Below are positions 1 through 11,340 of a stretch of 64,000 nt of DNA, one piece after another. The stretch comes from Oegoconia quadripuncta (taxonomy: Eukaryota; Arthropoda; Insecta; Lepidoptera; Autostichidae): NCBI GenBank assembly GCA_949316235.1, contig OX438745.1, positions 997,001 through 1,061,000 of the forward strand. The letters run 5' to 3'. The notes below the pieces were generated by a model. The model made no database searches. It was not told the DNA's origin and was given only the letters and a program-made list of their open reading frames with translations. The translations under genes and the position numbers were made by a program. Numbering within the stretch: position 1 is the first letter of the stretch; the number at the start of each line of letters is the position of its first letter.

Positions 1-3
1 CTT

Positions 4-125
4 ACGAACAATTGTTCCCAAGGAACCGTAAACGAATTCGATAAAAAAAAATCGATTACCGATACAAAGTAAACTATTCTGAAACCACTTTAAGTGTGGA
101 AGTCCAACAATTTTCGGTCAACAAA
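4..125 (+). repeat. Dispersed repeat, inverted partner at 1320-1450
   Basis: gaattcgataaaaaaaaatc and caacaattttcggtcaac recur in reverse complement at 1320-1450 with roughly 70 percent agreement by eye. It may be cut by the window start. Confidence 0.5.
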
Positions 126-213
126 TTCTTGATGATTTTGTGATTGACGTTGACGTTTGGATCTACATAATAAAAGTATTATAAAATATTTATATTAACA
201 ATAAATAGATAAA

Positions 214-470
214 CATAATAATAAATAAATAAATAAATATTTCGGACACCTACACCAATCATCTAGTCCCAAACTAAGCAAAACTTGTATTATAGATACT
301 AGATAACGGATAACGTACATAAATATTTATATAAACATCCATGACTCAGGAATAAATGTTCATATTTGTCACACAAACATTTACCCGTCGCGGGAGACGA
401 ACCCGCAACCGTTGGTTTCGCTGACAGGGTCACTATCCACCACACCAATCGGTCGTCATAATGTTGTGAT
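214..470 (-). mobile_element. tRNA-derived SINE, family B
   Basis: The minus-strand head (ggtgtggtggatagtgaccc) has an A-box-like segment, and a B-box-like segment is seen as gggttcgtctcc. The tail is (aaat)n (plus strand ataaataaataaataaatat). Same family as 7243-7482. Confidence 0.75.
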
Positions 471-660
471 AATTAGAATAGTAAATACAATTAATTGTTT
501 AGAATCTGCCGTGCCCTTACCGGGTTTCATGTATGGGCTATTGATTTTTTAAGACCTAATGTACACATGAAAGCATGAATAAATGAATATGAATATTTAA
601 TTCGTGTAATTCCTGTTCACTGGTACGCCACTCTTAATTACCAACAACATTCAAATATGT

Positions 661-947
661 TGGTAGGTTCGATGATGTCGACATGTGCAGGACCATGGTA
701 GTTACAGCCTTAAGGCTTCGATCCGGACACATTCCATTGAATAATTTTGGATATCTTATGAGAAAAGTACCATCCCCAGACTGTGAAGAGTGTGGAATCG
801 TAGAGGATGTACACCATGTTATGGTGGAGTGTGTCCGAACGAAACCCGAAAGGTTTCAAATTAGAAACAGACATGTTGGCAATGTCGGTTGGTCCAATAG
901 CATCTTGTTTCTCCCTAATTCAAGCGAAGCCAGAACTTTATATAAAA
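661..947 (+). pseudogene. LINE ORF2 C-terminal zinc-knuckle fragment, cut by a Helitron
   Basis: The frame reads RFDDVDMCRTMVVTALRLRS, then PDCEECGIVEDVHHVMVECV, the Cys/His box (C-x2-C...H...C) found after the RT in several LINE clades. It ends exactly where a short Helitron starts at 948. A relative lies at 44990-45218 on the other strand. Confidence 0.7.
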
Positions 948-1182
948 CTAGCTTTCCTCCCGCGACTTCGTCCGCGTGGAAGATTTTATCAAAATACAAA
1001 CAACAAACTTTCATCCCCTATTTTATCCTCTTGGGGGTAGAATTTATCAAAATCCTTTCTTAGCGGATGCCTACGTCATAACATCTACCTGCATGCCAAA
1101 TTTCAGCCCGATCCGTCCAGTGGTTTGGGCTGGGCGTTGATAGATCACTATGTCAGTCACCTTTGAGTTATATATATTTAGA
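948..1182 (-). mobile_element. Short non-autonomous Helitron (235 bp)
   Basis: The minus-strand start is A|TCTAAATATATATAACTC and the end is CTAG|T, with the cgcggacgaagtcgcggg hairpin before it. Interior sequence (atcctttcttagcggatgcc, ccagtggtttgggctg) matches the 5' part of the large relic at 43505-43695. It is inserted into a LINE fragment. Confidence 0.8.
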
Positions 1183-1319
1183 TTGTTAAGCTAGGTATAA
1201 GTAGAAGATAAGGTGTCCTAAGCCTAGATTACCTATGAGGGTGGCATATGCTGTTATAGATAAAACCCCCTATAAATAAATAAAGATAGAAAAAAAAAAA
1301 CATTCAAATAAGAATCATA

Positions 1320-1450
1320 GCCGAGTTCAACCGAAAATTGTTGCATTTCCATACTAATGGTGGTGTCAGTATGGTTTATACTTTATATGGCTAATGAAAT
1401 TTTTTTTATCGAATTCAACAATGATTCCTTGTGGAAAGTTGTTCATAATC
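1320..1450 (-). repeat. Dispersed repeat, inverted partner of 4-125
   Basis: Reverse complement carries gaattcgataaaaaaaattt and caacaattttcggttgaac. The two could be ends of one older element into which LINE, SINE and Helitron copies inserted, or two separate copies. Confidence 0.5.
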
Positions 1451-1504
1451 AAGAATGACGTCACCAGTAAACAGGAATTAGAAGAATTAAATTTCACTCT
1501 GTAT

Positions 1505-1670
1505 ACGGTTTATATCAATCAATCAATCAAATACTCTTTATGGCACAATTAACAAAAGCTACATTAAGAATACAGAGTACATCATTAAGCGCACAAAAAG
1601 GCGGCCTTATCGCTAACAGCGATCTCTTCCAGGCAAACCTTAGGGTAAAGATACAAGCTACCAGTAAGTG
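1505..1670 (-). repeat. LINE 3' end
   Basis: It contains ggcggccttatcgctaacag and gatctcttccaggcaaacct and ends (plus-strand left) in an (atca)n run, the reverse of a (ttga)n tail. The same motif pair recurs at 6150-6300 and, in plus orientation, at 21500-21616. Confidence 0.55.
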
Positions 1671-1679
1671 AGGTTTGCA

Positions 1680-2636
1680 CTAATAATAGCAACACTTTTA
1701 AAGCAATATTTTATAGTTGGTAAAAAATATAACTAAGCCTACAAAGTATAACTAGATAATTTAACTGCACTTAAACATATAATATATTATTGACTACATA
1801 ACACACACAAATTTATCATATATATTAAATATATAAAAAAATTAAATAAATAAAAATACATGCCATTTGTTTGCTCAGAAATAACTTAGAAATCATATAA
1901 GAGGACTATCAATGAATTTTTTATGTTATTGGTTGTGGTTGTGTGGTTTATGTATAGTTACACGGATTAAAATATTAGAAACACTTGCTTCATGAGATAA
2001 TTCTAATCTTAGCAGACGATTCAATGAAACTTAATATCAATCGGCTCTTATCAAGTTGAAAACAATAACCTATTGAGAATTCGTGATGGAGCGATGAATG
2101 AATCGAATTAGAAAGCGCGCGAAACTGCAAGTTTTGGCGGGAACGGTCGCGCACGCGCGCTACTTGTAATCGATATTTTGTCCGACCTGTCACGGATACC
2201 GACTTGATACATTAGCGTTATACATCTTCCGTTATGTAGTAGTATGTATATATAATATAACGTTATTGAAAACAGACGATTTGAGAGAAAACTAAAAGAT
2301 TGAATAATACATGCTTCAGGACAACAAATTGAAGTACAAGAGCATGTAAAGATAATACAGTGCGTAGACTGATGCAGTAGCAAATAAAAAAAGCAATAGC
2401 ATGTATTGGAAGTAGCTGTATGTAAAATTTGACTAAATATTTGAGCGTACAGCATAAAGAATTTTTTGACTTTGCCAATATTTAAAAACAGTATTTTTCG
2501 AAGTGTGTCGAAGTACACATTGTAAACTAAACCTACTTTAAAAGAGCAACCCTTGAGTTTCGTGTTCGTTCTTCTTCAATAAGTCAGTTAAATATTAAGT
2601 TAAAAATTGTATCGCTTTCAGTTGATAATTTAATCC
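1680..2636. other. No gene recognised
   Basis: AT-rich. A GC-rich patch at 2105-2165 (gcgcgcgaaactgcaag, cgcgcacgcgcgc) could be regulatory, but nothing proves it. The minus-strand frames 1990-2518 have no recognised domain. A partial repeat E lies at 2530-2620. Confidence 0.5.
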
Positions 2637-3064
2637 TTTTAATTTAATCTGTTTGATTGACTATTGATTTCGGTACGAACACGCATTCACGAAACATTGA
2701 TATCCTCTCGACTGTAAATTCAATATTGTATCAGTTTCTCTCTAGGGATCGAAAATACCAAAAACGATTTTTCATTCAAATGACATATTTGAATGAAAAA
2801 TTTCAAGCGAAATATTTATCGCACTGTTTTTGGATGCGATTCTGTCGTACTTTTAATTTAATCTGTTTGATTGACTATTGATTTCGGTACGAACACGCAT
2901 TCACGAAACATTGATATCCTCTCGACTGTAAATTCAATATTGTATCAGTTTCTCTCTAGGGATCGAAAATACCAAAAACGATTTTTCATTCAAATGACAT
3001 ATTTGAATGAAAAATTTCAAGCGAAATATTTATCGCACTGTTTTTGGATGCGATTCTGTCGTAC
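2637..3064. repeat. Perfect tandem duplication, 2 x 214 bp
   Basis: 2637-2850 and 2851-3064 appear identical base for base. Each copy holds an internal hairpin (ttttcattcaaat / atttgaatgaaaa). The two matching open frames across them are consequences of the duplication and have no recognised domain. Confidence 0.95.
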
Positions 3065-3855
3065 TATCTTATTACATTTACAGAATTTCACAGAAATACA
3101 ATATTTTTTTTACACAGCCGCGTTCGTTAAACCTGCCGTTTATTTAACTGCTTTAATCATCGGTCTACCAACTAGCCAATAGAGAGACGAAAGGGTAGGG
3201 ACTAGTGATGTAACATGAAAAAAAACGACTTTGTTTTTTTTCACAATGTTGAAAAAAAACTTGGTACGCTTAGTTTTTTTTAATTGGGTTTTTTTTTATG
3301 AAATGAACTATAGGAAATTAAATGTTTTATTGATATCTGATATTTACTCTCTGTATCAGTCAAGAAAAGTCAAGCTTCAATCGCGCTCCGCCAACTTTGC
3401 GCGCACAAACATAAATCGAAAGGTGAATTTCCCGGTGCGCAAATTGAATATAAAATATTCATGCAAACTTGGTACTATTTCATCAAAAAGGTATGGTAGG
3501 TTTATAAATAAATAAAAAACTCTAATATGAACGTTAAGTATTAATCTTTTTCACTAGAAAAAAAAACTGGTTTTTTTTTTTGCAACACTAGTAGGCACTC
3601 AGCAAAGTTGCTGATTTTCCGGGAGGGATTTTCTGCGAGGGATTACACCAGAGTACCTAGTTGCTGCCACCAAAGAATATATTTAAGGCAGTTACAATAA
3701 TATCAACACAACTTAAATTGAAAATTTAGAAATCCCTCAAGGAAACATATTATATAATTCAGATAGACCAAACCAACTGTATTAAAAGCCCAATACCTTC
3801 GTTACGGCTTAACCCAATTCCATCAAACATCTAAGAACCTATACCTGAGTTTAAT
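3065..3855. other. No gene recognised
   Basis: T-runs and AT-rich sequence. The frame 3231-3515 has no family similarity that I recognise. Confidence 0.5.
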
Positions 3856-3965
3856 TTTAAATACAATACAATACAAATACACTTTATTGCACAAAAGAAG
3901 AATAAACATTTTACAAAATACATAAAATAAATATAAAACTATTCAACAGGATAACTTACATATCT
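3856..3965 (-). repeat. LINE 3' end
   Basis: Plus strand reads tacaatacaaatacacttta and ttgcacaaaagaagaataaa, a LINE tail in reverse. It is truncated where the Helitron-type repeat begins. Confidence 0.5.
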
Positions 3966-4392
3966 AACTAATATTATAAATACGAAAGTTTGTCTGTCTG
4001 TTGCTTAATCACGGCGAAACAGAAGAACGGATTTGGATGAAATAAGCCTGGATTAAACATAGGATATTTTTTATCCCGATAAAGTCAGTAGGTCCCGCGG
4101 GATAAACAAATTAAATTTATCCGCGATAAAGTTATTCGACGCAGACGAAGCCGCAGTGCGTAGCGAAATGTGAAATTTTGGACGTTTGTTTGTTGGTCTA
4201 TCACGGCGAAACGGAATAACGGATTTAGATGAAATTTTGATAGGTATATAGGTAGAACATACGCTGGATTAAAAAAAAATTATACCGATAAAATGGGTAG
4301 TTCTCGCGGGATAAAAAAATTAAACCACGTTAAGTTGTTTCCACGCAGGTCAAGCCGCGCTCGACGAGCTTGTGTCCCGTAAAAGAAAATCT
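3966..4392 (+). mobile_element. Helitron-type repeat, two degenerate copies in tandem
   Basis: It starts with aatattataaatacgaaagt and contains cacggcgaaacagaagaacg and tatcccgataaagtcag. Near 4140 is a 3'-like end (cgcagacgaagccgc), after which the same body starts again (cacggcgaaacggaataacg near 4203). The second copy ends around 4390. It is the family seen better preserved at 21838-21995. Confidence 0.6.
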
Positions 4393-4399
4393 AAATAAA

Positions 4400-4560
4400 A
4401 TAGATTTTTATATTTGAGCATATAACTCAAATATAACGAAACATGTTCTATTTCTCACGTTATAAAAATAACATCTGATATCGTCACATGACATTCAATT
4501 AGCATTCAATCACAAAGCTGACTCACAAGAGGAGAATAGCAAGAATCGCAATGGTGGCTC
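4400..4560 (-). repeat. Dispersed repeat E
   Basis: The plus strand cacaaagctgactcacaaga and gaatagcaagaatcgcaatg are the reverse complement of repeat E. An apparent signal-peptide exon just downstream is discounted because it overlaps this repeat. Confidence 0.5.
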
Positions 4561-4903
4561 TTTGCAAAGTTTTATTTTTACCTTGCCTCGTTTATTTTTT
4601 GTTTGTACCTACAGGTGAGATCGTACAAGTTAAATTTGACCCACTTCCTGGTGGTTATGTGATCTGAAAATTTTGTATAATGTAAGTCGGATGATAATGT
4701 AATGATCATGGAGCCGAATAGTACGTGCAATGGTTAGGTATAGTGTTTGTAATGTAGGCGGCTTTTTTTATGTTAACCTGCGCCTTATTTCAATCTCACA
4801 AGCAAACTCTGTTAAATTTCAACCACAATAAATAATCAGAGCAACAAACGTAATAATAAAGTAATACGGGAATTATTATCTCTTTTTTTTTTTTTTTTTT
4901 TTT

Positions 4904-5040
4904 TTCTTTACGCATACACACAGCGCCATCTAGGTCCACAGTAAGCATCTAGGCTTGTGGTATGGATACTAGATGGTTGATAAACTACACAAATACATTT
5001 TTTTTTGTAAATAAATACATATATAATCTCATTTGTGGTA
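4904..5040 (-). mobile_element. tRNA-derived SINE, family C, 3' part
   Basis: Plus strand reads acgcatacacacagcgccat and gatggttgataaactacaca, the 3' body of the family seen complete at 27815-28070. The head is missing. A long T-run (4877-4905) adjoins it. Confidence 0.65.
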
Positions 5041-5519
5041 ATAATCTTCAAAGAAACAATTTCCCTTTACCATGCTCAGTTCGATGCCATTCAGAATTGT
5101 TACACTTGATGGCCGATTTCCAAACGGGAGATGATTAATTCGACTGCATTCTTTTATTAATATGCTTTTAAGAAGCGAAAACGTGACGTAAGTTATATTA
5201 TATAAATATTATCTCGCGCGACATAAACGTTTGGCGCGCCCCTCATGCTACTAGTGCTGGTAGAAGTATAAAAGATGAATATTCCGAAAGTACTTACAAC
5301 AGTTCGGATAGCTTAAACGCTTATTACGCTATTTGTAGGAAATCTAATTAGGAACACAGCTTTTAATACCACGTTCCTATTGGTTCCAGACTCTTGTTTT
5401 AACACCAATGAACTGGTGTAATTGAGGGCAGGCTGAAAACCAGTGCTGAGTGATTCACGTCACTCAGTGTTTACTGAGACTGTCCCCCACACACGCACTC
5501 ATTGTAGTACCTAGTTAGT

Positions 5520-5700
5520 GATAGAGCCGTGTTGGTGGATCGATCTTGAGACTGGGATCGCGTCTCGATCTCGATATTATAGTTTTCTTTTATTTATTTT
5601 TTTGATACTGTTTCAATATGAAACAGGTTCTCAAGCGTGAGCTGGTGGCCATCTCGGTCTCGAGAGCGGTTTGTGGGATGCGGACCTTGATTTCCTCTGT
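5520..5700 (+). repeat. Dispersed repeat F
   Basis: Shares gtggatcgatcttgagactg and gttctcaagcgtgagctggt with 11718-11850. Both contain opposed cttgaga segments, suggesting a MITE. Confidence 0.45.
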
Positions 5701-5784
5701 TTTGATTTCTTGTATGTTGTTGTGTTTTTTTTTTGGTGTGTGGAAATAAATGGTTTAAATGGTTTAATTTTGCAGCAATATAGG

Positions 5785-6057
5785 TATCATCATCTCAGAC
5801 CGCAAACATCACACTGCAGGTGATAGGTCTTCGGGTTAGCCCAATGCGGGTTGGGGACTTCACATGCCTTAAAATTATTTCTCAGGCATGCAGGTTTCCT
5901 CACGATGTTTTCCTTCACAGTTTAAAAGCAGTCGGATAAATGCACATAAGTAATTAAATTAAATTTAAGAACTTATTGGTACATGGCCTGCCTGGGAATC
6001 GAACCCGGACCTCCCAAATTGGGAAACCGCGTCTTAAATGCTGAGCCACCGACGCTC
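5785..6057 (-). mobile_element. tRNA-derived SINE, family A
   Basis: The minus-strand head gagcgtcggtggctcagcat carries the A box, and gggttcgattcccaggcagg the B box. The body has gaggaaacctgcatgcctga. Related copies lie at 11051-11340, 23820-23930 and 24740-25030. Confidence 0.8.
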
Positions 6058-6149
6058 AGTAATATTATACTGGCGAGTTCGATTAAGGGAAAAAATTGGG
6101 CATATTAGGTAAGTGAAGTAGAAGGTATTGGCATAGGTCGTTTTTTTTT

Positions 6150-6300
6150 ATACAATACAATACAATACAAATACACTAAAAGGAGAACATACATTTTACA
6201 AAACACAATACTGATAAGAGTACAATTAGGCGGCCTTATCACTAAAAGCGATCTCTTCCAGGCAACCTTTGGGTGTAGGAGTTAACTTTATAGAACAGGC
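6150..6300 (-). repeat. LINE 3' end
   Basis: Starts with (atacaa)n and contains ggcggccttatcactaaaag and gatctcttccaggcaacctt. Confidence 0.55.
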
Positions 6301-6404
6301 AGGTTGTGCAAAATACGGATGCAGATATGAAATACCTACATAATCAATTACTTATTTAATAAACAAAACTAAAACCATACATTTATACATATATATTATA
6401 TATA

Positions 6405-6411
6405 TAAATAG

Positions 6412-6460
<49 letters not shown>
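6405..6460. repeat. (TA)n microsatellite
   Basis: More than 20 consecutive TA units, with further AT-rich palindromic sequence just upstream. Confidence 0.95.
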
Positions 6461-6839
6461 TGGATACCACATACATAACAAAATAATACACACATAAGTA
6501 CCTTATAAATATTTATCAAAACTATCTTAGAATAAAGCGTTAATTGTGTCATTTGACGGCCGCGTTTGTAGCCTATTCCACATAATTACATCATTAAATT
6601 AAATAAATAGAGGAAAATTGGAGAAGAAATGAGTTCCAAATAAATTTCGCACGATATGAACCCTAAGAATCAGTGCAGTCACATATCAACCTAAGGACGG
6701 CGCGTGCGTTTTTGAAAGAAAAAAATATACTGTGCGTGCGCCTATTGCTCGATTGCCCACCTCTTCAATAAAAAAAAAAAAAAAAAAAAAAAATACTACC
6801 TATAATAAACAGTGGTCGGAGTTGTTTGGGGTGAATGAC

Positions 6840-6871
6840 CGCAAACATTGATGTTAACATCAATGTTTGCG
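6840..6871. repeat. Perfect 32-bp palindrome
   Basis: The two 16-base halves (cgcaaacattgatgtt and its exact reverse complement) meet without a loop. Confidence 0.9.
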
Positions 6872-7058
6872 AAATACCGGGATTTTGAAATTTGTCGATC
6901 ATCAGAATAAAAAAGGATGTAAAGAGTTTTTTTTTTAATTATCTACAGATACTATTTTTCTTGTAGTTAATATTTAGAAAATGTTTTCTGTCTTTCTCTA
7001 ACAAAGCAGTAAATAACAAAAATAGCTCTACCCACTCCTATAAAAACTACTTAAACAA

Positions 7059-7207
7059 TGGTTTTTTAATTCCGAGAATTCCCGGGATTCCGGGAAATTA
7101 TTGGCATATCCATGTTATGTCCGCATGTAGCAATGGTTTTTTAATTCCGAGAATTTCCGGGATCGGGAAATATTTGGCATATCCATGTTATGCCCGCATG
7201 TCGCAAG
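7059..7207. repeat. Tandem duplication of about 75 bp
   Basis: Two imperfect copies share caatggttttttaattccga and tggcatatccatgttatg. The motif gaattcccgggattccggga in the first copy is itself near-palindromic. Confidence 0.85.
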
Positions 7208-7242
7208 TAGCAAAAACAGCTCTACCTACTCCGACCACTGAA

Positions 7243-7482
7243 ATAAATAATAAATAAATAAATATTTCGGACACTTACACCAATCATCTAGTCCCAAACT
7301 AAGCAAAGCTTGTGCTATGAATACTAGTTAACGGATAAACATACATAAATATTTATATAAACATCCATGACTCGGGAATAAATGTTCGTATTCATCACAC
7401 AAACATTTACCCCTCGCGGGATTGGAACCCGCAACCGTTGGTTTCGCTGACAGGGTCACTATCCACTACACCAACCGGTCGC
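7243..7482 (-). mobile_element. tRNA-derived SINE, family B
   Basis: Minus-strand head ttggtgtagtggatagtgac and B-box gggttccaatcc; body with gactagatgattggtgtaag; tail of aaat units. Highly similar to 214-470. Confidence 0.8.
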
Positions 7483-7622
7483 CTATGCCAATAACTTCTA
7501 TTTCACTTACCTAATATACCTTATTTTTTCCTTACGATCTCTGGCAATTATGTTGAATTATCTAAACTTACCTCCAGAGTTACACAACTTAATCTTGGAG
7601 GTAACAAATGAACACTACTTAC

Positions 7623-7734
7623 TGTGAAACGTCTGCACCAAACGCTGAGCCACTTGATATCCCTCAGCCTCTTGCCCCCCGGCAGCCTCAAAAGGATGTC
7701 GGAATAGCTGTGGGCGGAGAGGATTGGGGGGTCC
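7623..7734 (-). other. Candidate internal exon of an unidentified gene
   Basis: The sequence is bounded by an acceptor (tttttatctttccag) and a donor (CACA|GTAAGT) on the minus strand. The 112-nt frame is open throughout: 37 codons reading GPPNPLRPQLFRHPFEAAGG then QEAEGYQVAQRLVQTFH, phase 0 in and phase 1 out. A stop follows at once in the putative intron. The plus strand is also open here, so coding status is uncertain. No partner exons or family were recognised. Confidence 0.3.
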
Positions 7735-7949
7735 CTGGAAAGATAAAAATTTTAAATTTTTATTATTTATTTACAATTAACAATAATTATTACATTAATA
7801 CATAGTCTATCAAAAATATAATTTAAATAATACAAATAAAATGTGTTCTTTATTACATTACAGGCTGTGTGAAATGCAGTGTATGACGCACCTCTATATA
7901 CCTTCCTAGGTTAAGTACCTATGTAATATATACACATATATACCTATTA

Positions 7950-8278
7950 TAAGAAACTTATTAACATAGCATATTATAAAATATCAGACTATTTAGATGA
8001 TAATCATCCCTGGACATAATCAGATCGTTCGCATGCCAGGCTATTTCACAATTGATAATGAAATATATTTATTTATTTATTTGAACAAGCATTAGCTAAA
8101 AAATGTAAAATTGACTATTTTAAGTGTACTCTTTGTACCTACAAAATACATAAAGGGTTTTTATATTTCATTATTAATTGTGAAATAGCCTGTTATGCGA
8201 ACGATCTCATTACGTCCAGGGGTGATTATCATCTAAATAGTCTGATATTTTATAATATGTTTTGTTAATAAGTTTCTG
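7950..8278. mobile_element. Foldback element with about 125-bp arms
   Basis: The left arm (aagaaacttattaacat to acaattgataatgaaatata) is mirrored by the right arm from atatttcattattaattgtg onward. The loop holds part of the dispersed repeat E (tttaagtgtactctttgtac). Half-copies occur at 23290-23530 and 26665-26880. Confidence 0.75.
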
Positions 8279-8489
8279 TTTTATAGTATCTTTAAATTTA
8301 TTGAGATGAAGATTTTGTATATCAACTGGAATCTTATTGAAAAAGCGTATACATTATAACCCTTTGAATGAATTACTGACTTTGCGGAGGCGACTTATGT
8401 GACCTGCAAGTTTATCTTTATTTCTTGTACTTATTGACATCATGTTTATCACTATTTTTCTTAAATGATGCTATATTTTTTTCAAAAAT

Positions 8490-9150
8490 GTAACTGTGAC
8501 GAAAAGGTTAGAATGTTATACACTTTGTATTGTTATTTACATTGAGCCACGGAGGCGGTTATTTGTACCCATCTCATGTAACTTTTCTAACCTCATAACC
8601 TTCAGCTGCCGTACAAATTATTACTTGGGATCCTTTGGCATTAAGGATGCGCAGTTGTGGAATGCACTACTACAAAATATTCGTCACGCAGAATCGCTTG
8701 CAGTGTTTAAACTGCGCCTAAAGGAATATTAATTAGGTATCTCTTTAATGAATTATATGTACTGTTATATATATATTTATGTGTATTTTATTATTGTAGT
8801 TATTTATATGTTTTTTTTTTATTTTAGTAAGTGTTTGTCTTTGTATGTATTCTACTATACCTGCTCATATTTAAAGTTATTCACCTTTTACTTTGCACTA
8901 TCCAACTACTTATTAAAAAGCTTCTTCAAGTGAGATTGTTTGGAAGAAATAGCTATTTGTACACTTCATCATTTATGTTATATGTTCTTTGTATTTTATA
9001 TTTTAGTGCGATAAGGAATTTAATAATAATAATAACCTCCAGTAGGTTTCACTGGAAGAGATCTTTACATTGATAAACCCACTATTGTAGGTACATATGT
9101 TCTGACTGTAATCTGTTTGTATTTCTTATGCAATAAAGAATACAATAAGT
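8490..9150 (+). pseudogene. LINE ORF2 C-terminal fragment and 3' UTR
   Basis: The plus-strand frame to 8732 ends GIKDAQLWNALLQNIRHAES followed by LAVFKLRLKEY and a stop. This matches the WNSLP...SLAIFK ending of Jockey/CR1-like LINEs. Downstream AT-rich sequence carries ggaagagatctttacattga and ends caataaagaatacaataag, a typical LINE 3' end. The upstream part is degenerate. Confidence 0.7.
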
Positions 9151-9159
9151 TGGCTACAC

Positions 9160-11050
9160 AATTGAACAAAATTTTATATGAGTGAAATGAAAGTAAATCG
9201 TTACCATGTCTGAAATCAGGGATTGACAGACCACAGTTCTTATCAATGCGTCGACATTACCCCCCTCCCCCCCTTTTAGCGGTTCCAGTTCGTCAACCCC
9301 CCGTTTCCAGCCCGATCAATAATCGCATGTCTAATTGTGACTTTTCCAGCCTTTTGTTCGCCTAATGGATTTGTCGGAATTATTGCTGGGGCTAAGGGAC
9401 TCCGCTCACTCAGCTGGGAATTTTATTTATTTATATTTATCATTATTACAAATTCTTATACGGAAAAACTAATACCAAACTTATGCCAATTAAAGATTCT
9501 TATTATGTTACTGACAATGGTTACCCTTAAAATTGAATGGGTAATGTTTTAATTAAATGGTACTATTACATTATTAATTAATAATATTATTATATAAATA
9601 TCAATAAAAACAAATCAAATCCTGAGTGATATACGAGTCGTTATGTTAATATGTCTAAATTACATAGTATTGAAAGTGAAATTAAAGAAACCAAACAATC
9701 ATAAGCCAAATGAAAATATGAAAATTATAGATCTATAAATATGTACAAAATATGTGTGTTGTGAGTATCTGTGTGTGTGATAGTTAGTGTGTGACGGCGG
9801 TGGGTATTGCTATGTACGAAGTAAGAACCTTGGGTGTTACGTAGTTTAGATATAACATGTACTTGCTAAGTGTCAAATTAATGTATTTGAAAACTGACAA
9901 ACTTTTCATTCTGCGACTGTACCCGAAAAACCATTTTTATATTATACGTACCACTTTGACGGTGTGATTAATATTGCCTTGCCAAATTACAGCTTTCTAA
10001 TGCTAAGAGCCTCTGAGCTAGGCCTCGGGCAGACAGACTGACGGACACGGCGAAACTACCAAACCGCACTCAAATCGTATCACGCATTAGTGTAAAAGTA
10101 TCTTAACACTTTGCAGGGCGGTAGTACACATTCAAAATTTTTGTACAACACTACACTGACATTGACATTTTCCATACAAAATTACGACACATCTATATAG
10201 CCGTACTAGCCATAATCTGTCAAAACTATAATAATTTAAAAAGTTAGTACGGTCATATGATTTTTATACAATTATGCGTAAAAAAACTGCCTCGGTTATG
10301 CGAAGAATGCAGGGGAGCGCCAATAGTATCTTAAAGATGTTATCAGAGAGAATGGACTCTGTCGTGTTTGGTCGATTTATCGATTTACACGTAAGAAGAC
10401 GGGTGAATCGGTGAATCGATGATTCGACCAAATAATAATAATAATTTAATAAATTTGTTCTTAATATAGATAATAAGTTTTTGTACTAGCAAATGGGCAA
10501 AGTTGGCCTGAAATAAAAGATTTTTATTTATTTATTATAGTCCGGTGCGGTCATTAATTACCGTACTAACAGCATTACCTAAAGTTTCGGTCTTGAGTGT
10601 TGTCGATACGGCCAGACCAGTCTTACGGCAAGAGCAGCTGTACTAGCACACAACACTGGATTTAAATACGTTGGCGTGCTTGTACTGGAATAAAATAGTA
10701 CTTAGGCGCGCCATAGTAAATGCAATGGCAATACCCGTACTGTCACTGTGCACGACATACATTTGTGTCTGAGCGAGATAAGCAAACAAACTTACATTTC
10801 TCGACTAATATCGAAAGTAGAAAAATGAGAGTAAATTGTGGGTTGACAGTAAATCCTGGTCTTTAAGAAATTTATATCATCATGGTCCTGTAATACCCGT
10901 AGTGGCTTCTAACCCATTATTTTTACTTACGGCAATTGCCGTTCAGTCGGTTTATTAACCTGATCAACCCCTGGTATAACCGTACGGTCCTGCAAAGTGT
11001 TAAGTACTCCATATTGGAAGATATTAATTTGTAATTTCTGTAAAGGCATT
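9160..11050. other. No gene recognised
   Basis: One minus-strand open stretch (about 9280-9420, reading LSERSPLAPAIIPTNPLGEQ) follows a weak acceptor-like aaattcccag and ends in TAA. It looks protein-like but has no known family. The rest is AT-rich. Confidence 0.4.
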
Positions 11051-11340
11051 CATCATCATCATCAGCCCACAAGCATCCCACTGCAGGGATATAGGCCTTC
11101 CCTCGTATAATGGGCCATAGTCCACCGCGCTGGCCCAATGCGTGTTGGGTATTTCACGTGCCTTATAATTTTTATTTCTCAGGCATGCAGGTTTCATTCA
11201 CCGTTTAAGAGCAGTCGGTTAAACGTACATAAGTAATTAAATTAAATTTTAAAACTCATTGGTACATGGCCTGCCTGGGGACCGAACCCAGACCTTCCAG
11301 ATTGGGAGACCGCGTCTTAACCGCTAATCATCGACGCTCA
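11051..11340 (-). mobile_element. tRNA-derived SINE, family A
   Basis: Full-length copy. The minus-strand head is degenerate (gagcgtcgatgattagcggt) and the body shows cctgcatgcctgagaaataa and gggaaggcctatatccctgc, ending in a (gat)n tail (plus strand catcatcatcatcag). Confidence 0.8.

Noticed and set aside
2637..3064. A CRISPR-like or other array
   Set aside because: Only two copies and a eukaryotic context.
2657..3182. Two consecutive frames with the same 65 residues
   Set aside because: Result of the 214-bp tandem duplication; no known domain or splice signal.
4551..4614. An apparent signal-peptide first exon on the plus strand (MVALCKVLFLPCLVYFLFV then a GTGAGA donor)
   Set aside because: It overlaps the reverse complement of dispersed repeat E, has no downstream exon partner, and hydrophobic runs are expected from T-rich DNA.
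7395..7481. A possible tRNA gene
   Set aside because: The A- and B-box-like segments belong to a tRNA-derived SINE with a long body and tail; no complete cloverleaf was found. The same applies to the other SINE heads.
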